From Marinobacter sp. Arc7-DN-1 (GTDB taxonomy: Bacteria; Pseudomonadota; Gammaproteobacteria; Pseudomonadales; Oleiphilaceae), in assembly GCF_003441595.1 (NCBI RefSeq), contig NZ_CP031848.1, positions 1,426,001-1,490,000 on the forward strand: a stretch of DNA of 64,000 nucleotides, read 5' to 3'. Numbering within the stretch: the stretch's first letter is position 1; each line of letters opens with the position of its first letter. The position numbers and the translations under genes are program-made. Positions 61,915-64,000 of this stretch are shown here, piece after piece. The notes beneath the pieces are model-generated. The model had not been told where the DNA came from and ran no database searches. It saw nothing but the letters and a program-made list of their open reading frames with translations.

Positions 61915-62084
61915 AACTTCCATGTCAACCAATTTCAGGGCGACGGCCGATGCCCCTTAAGTAAAGCCGACGCTGTCACGGCGCGCCAGAACAGCACGCA
62001 TAAAGACAAACCTTTACCTGACACGCAGGACCCGCATAATACGTGCAACGTGTTTCATTGATTCTTATTTGCGAACCCAGGGCC

Positions 62085-63050
62085 ATGACTGCAAAAAGCC
62101 AGCTCGAACTGCTCGTCAGGAACTTTCAGAAAAAACGGCCGCTCCGTGCCGGCTCCCTCATCATTACCATCTATGGCGACGCCATCGTTCCCCGCGGTGG
62201 CAATGTCTGGCTTGGCAGTCTGATGAAGCTGGTAGAACCCATGGGCATCAGCCAGCGACTGGTTCGCACCTCCGTGTATCGCCTGGTCCAGGAATCCTGG
62301 CTGCAAACAGAAAAGGTCGGCCGTTGCAGTTATTACAGCCTCACCGGTCCCGGGCTGCGCCGTTTCGAGCAGGCCTTTCAGCACGTTTACAATCTCGATA
62401 CCGAGGAATGGAGCGGCAGCTGGTGCCTTGTGTACCTGAATCAGCTGACTCCGGAACTTCGCCAGAAAGTCCGCGAAGAACTGAAGTGGCTCAGCTTTGG
62501 CAGCATGGCGCCGGGCTTGATGGAGCACCCCCGGTTTACCCGCAGCGAACTGATTCCCATGCTGCAGGAGTGGGGCGCCCTGGAAGACACTATCGTGATG
62601 CAGACCATGCCCATGGAGCAGAAAAGCCCCAAGGCACTCAGGTTGCAGGTGCGCGAGAGCTGGAACCTGGACGAGCTGGGAGGTCGGTACCGGCGCTTCC
62701 TGGCTCAATTCCGGCCCCTCTGGCGTGAGCTGCAATCGGAAGACACGCTCAGCCCGAAAGAATGCCTGATCCTCCGGATATTGCTGATTCACGAGTACCG
62801 AAAAATTCTGCTTCGAGACCCACTACTGCCGGACGAGTTGCTACCGGGCGACTGGGAAGGCCGCAGCGCCAAGCAACTCTGCCGGAACCTGTACCGGAAG
62901 ATTTATGTGCGGGCGGAACAATGGCTGGATGAAACCCTGGAAAATGCCTCCGGCCCCCTCCCCGGCCCCGGCGAGAAATTCTTCAAGCGCTTTGGAGGGC
63001 TGAGAGACATGACCACGACTCAGGAAGAAACGCCGGAATCCGCTGTCTGA
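62085..63050 (+). CDS. paaX: Phenylacetic acid catabolon repressor PaaX
   Basis: This 321-residue protein is close to the E. coli length (316). The N-terminal winged HTH (about 15-90) includes PLRAGSLIITIYGDAIVPRGG, VWLGSLMKLVEPMGIS and RLVRTSVYRLVQESWL. The PaaX C-terminal domain follows (WCLVYLNQLTPELRQKVREEL, LRILLIHEYRKILLRDPLLP). It should repress the paa promoters until phenylacetyl-CoA binds. The start at 62085 (MTAKSQLE) has AGGG upstream. The longer start at 62043 is not conserved-looking. Confidence 0.94.
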   Translation: MTAKSQLELLVRNFQKKRPLRAGSLIITIYGDAIVPRGGNVWLGSLMKLVEPMGISQRLVRTSVYRLVQESWLQTEKVGRCSYYSLTGPGLRRFEQAFQHVYNLDTEEWSGSWCLVYLNQLTPELRQKVREELKWLSFGSMAPGLMEHPRFTRSELIPMLQEWGALEDTIVMQTMPMEQKSPKALRLQVRESWNLDELGGRYRRFLAQFRPLWRELQSEDTLSPKECLILRILLIHEYRKILLRDPLLPDELLPGDWEGRSAKQLCRNLYRKIYVRAEQWLDETLENASGPLPGPGEKFFKRFGGLRDMTTTQEETPESAV

Positions 63051-63101
63051 ATACAGCGAACTGTTGTACTCTGAACTGAAAGGTCGGAATAACGGTGTTT
63101 C

Positions 63102-63998
63102 ATGAGCTCCAGCAAACAGCGCCTGCAGCCCGAATTCGAGTGGGTCGATCAGCAAGGTGACGAATCGATCCGCTACCTTGATCATGGATACCCCAGCCCC
63201 CTTGTGCGCTGGCACTACCATGAGGAGTATGAACTACACCTGATCACAGCGACGTCAGGCAAGGTGTTCGTTGGCGACTACATTGGCAATTTCTCACCTG
63301 ACAGCCTGATACTGGTTGGCCCCAACCTGCCCCACAACTGGATAAGCCAGCTGGATAAGGGGGAGCGCGTCGAGTTACGCGACCGCGTCATCAACTTCTC
63401 CCATGAGTTTGTGAAAGGATGCGAATCCTTCTTCCCGGAAGCACGGCTGCTGGCTCCGTTCTGGGAGCGCGCGCAGTATGGCATTGAGTTTCTGAACCCC
63501 GACAGCATTGCCAGGGCCGTGGAGCTGTTCGAAGACATTGCAACTTCCGGAGGTTTCAGGCGCCTGACCCGATTCTGGACGCTGATAGAGCTTCTTGCGG
63601 GCATTGATGATTACCGGGTGCTCTCCTCATCAACCTACATTCCGATCACCGATGAGAAGATCCTCCATCGGCTCAATCTGGCCGTCAATTACATCTTTGA
63701 GTCCTATGACACCAGCATCTCGCTTGAAGAAGTCGCAGACCATGTGAACATGGGGCCGACCTATTTTTCCAAATTCTTCAGGAAAGCGACTGGCCAGCGC
63801 TTTATTGAGTTCGTCAATACCCTGCGCATCAACAAAGCCTGCGAACATCTTGCCCATACCGACGAGCCGATTACTGAAATCTGCTTTTCGGTCGGATTCA
63901 ACAACATCGCAAACTTCAACCGCCGCTTTTTTCACCTCAAGAAAATGACACCTTCGGACTATCGAAAGGCATCAATGGATGTTCTTTACCGGGGCTGA
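63102..63998 (+). CDS. AraC-family transcriptional regulator
   Basis: This 298-residue protein has an N-terminal cupin-type sensing domain (about 35-130: RWHYHEEYELHLITATSG, PNLPHNW). The C-terminal double HTH (about 195-292) contains ISLEEVADHVNMGPTYFSKFF and ITEICFSVGFNNIANFNRRF. It starts 51 bp after paaX on the same strand and could be co-transcribed with it. Whether it controls paa genes or a cluster beyond the window edge is unknown. Confidence 0.9.
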   Translation: MSSSKQRLQPEFEWVDQQGDESIRYLDHGYPSPLVRWHYHEEYELHLITATSGKVFVGDYIGNFSPDSLILVGPNLPHNWISQLDKGERVELRDRVINFSHEFVKGCESFFPEARLLAPFWERAQYGIEFLNPDSIARAVELFEDIATSGGFRRLTRFWTLIELLAGIDDYRVLSSSTYIPITDEKILHRLNLAVNYIFESYDTSISLEEVADHVNMGPTYFSKFFRKATGQRFIEFVNTLRINKACEHLAHTDEPITEICFSVGFNNIANFNRRFFHLKKMTPSDYRKASMDVLYRG

Positions 63999-64000
63999 CC

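Noticed and set aside
1..64000. CRISPR arrays, tRNA, rRNA or phage genes
   Set aside because: No regularly spaced repeats, cloverleaf-like tRNA sequences, conserved rRNA segments or phage structural genes were recognised on reading both strands.

Overview
The window looks like chromosomal DNA of a marine gammaproteobacterium, most likely Marinobacter or a close relative. This is inference from gene content and protein style: a complete phenylacetate (paa) catabolon, a DhlA-type haloalkane dehalogenase, TRAP and tripartite tricarboxylate transporters, a TIGR02647 protein and moderately high GC. No rRNA, tRNA or CRISPR array was seen.

Layout. (1) 1-5.7 kb is an accessory patch. It holds a YefM/YoeB toxin-antitoxin pair, a DUF2931 gene fragment, a broken IS66 transposase, a beta-propeller protein paired with a polytopic membrane protein, a HigBA-like toxin-antitoxin pair on the other strand, and the 3' remnant of a group II intron. 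Each toxin-antitoxin pair is followed by a hairpin resembling a degenerate integron attC site. (2) 5.7-13 kb: a radical SAM protein of the spore-photoproduct-lyase type, an alpha/beta hydrolase, and a LysR regulator divergent from a CoA-acylating semialdehyde dehydrogenase (mmsA type) and a GMC oxidoreductase. (3) 13-18.7 kb: tctCBA divergent from a CitA/CitB-type two-component system. (4) 18.8-28.7 kb: mixed housekeeping and hypothetical genes, including a DUF2244 protein, an orphan solute-binding protein, a haloalkane dehalogenase, two EamA transporters, a six-hairpin glycosidase-like protein overlapping a TVP38/TMEM64 gene, a shikimate kinase homologue and a lytic transglycosylase.

(5) 28.7-43.8 kb is a block whose pathways meet at glutamate. 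A LysR regulator precedes a DUF1445 protein, a TRAP transporter and PxpABC (5-oxoprolinase). On the opposite strand lie putA (proline to glutamate) and an NAD-glutamate dehydrogenase that lacks the usual long N-terminal regulatory half. An Lrp/AsnC regulator diverges from the dehydrogenase.

(6) 43.8-64 kb is the phenylacetate catabolon: paaY, paaGHIJK, paaABCDE, paaZ, a branched-chain-type ABC importer on the other strand, paaX and an AraC regulator. PaaK activates phenylacetate to its CoA ester. PaaABC(D)E epoxidises the ring with O2, PaaG isomerises the epoxide to the oxepin, and PaaZ opens and oxidises it. PaaJ and PaaH carry out beta-oxidation, and PaaI and PaaY remove dead-end CoA esters. 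No PaaF gene is present in the window. The importer's LivF-type ATPase carries an extra N-terminal hemerythrin-like domain of about 200 residues, the most unusual protein here. Related palindromes and a shared 16-mer recur at the paa promoter regions and are candidate PaaX operators.
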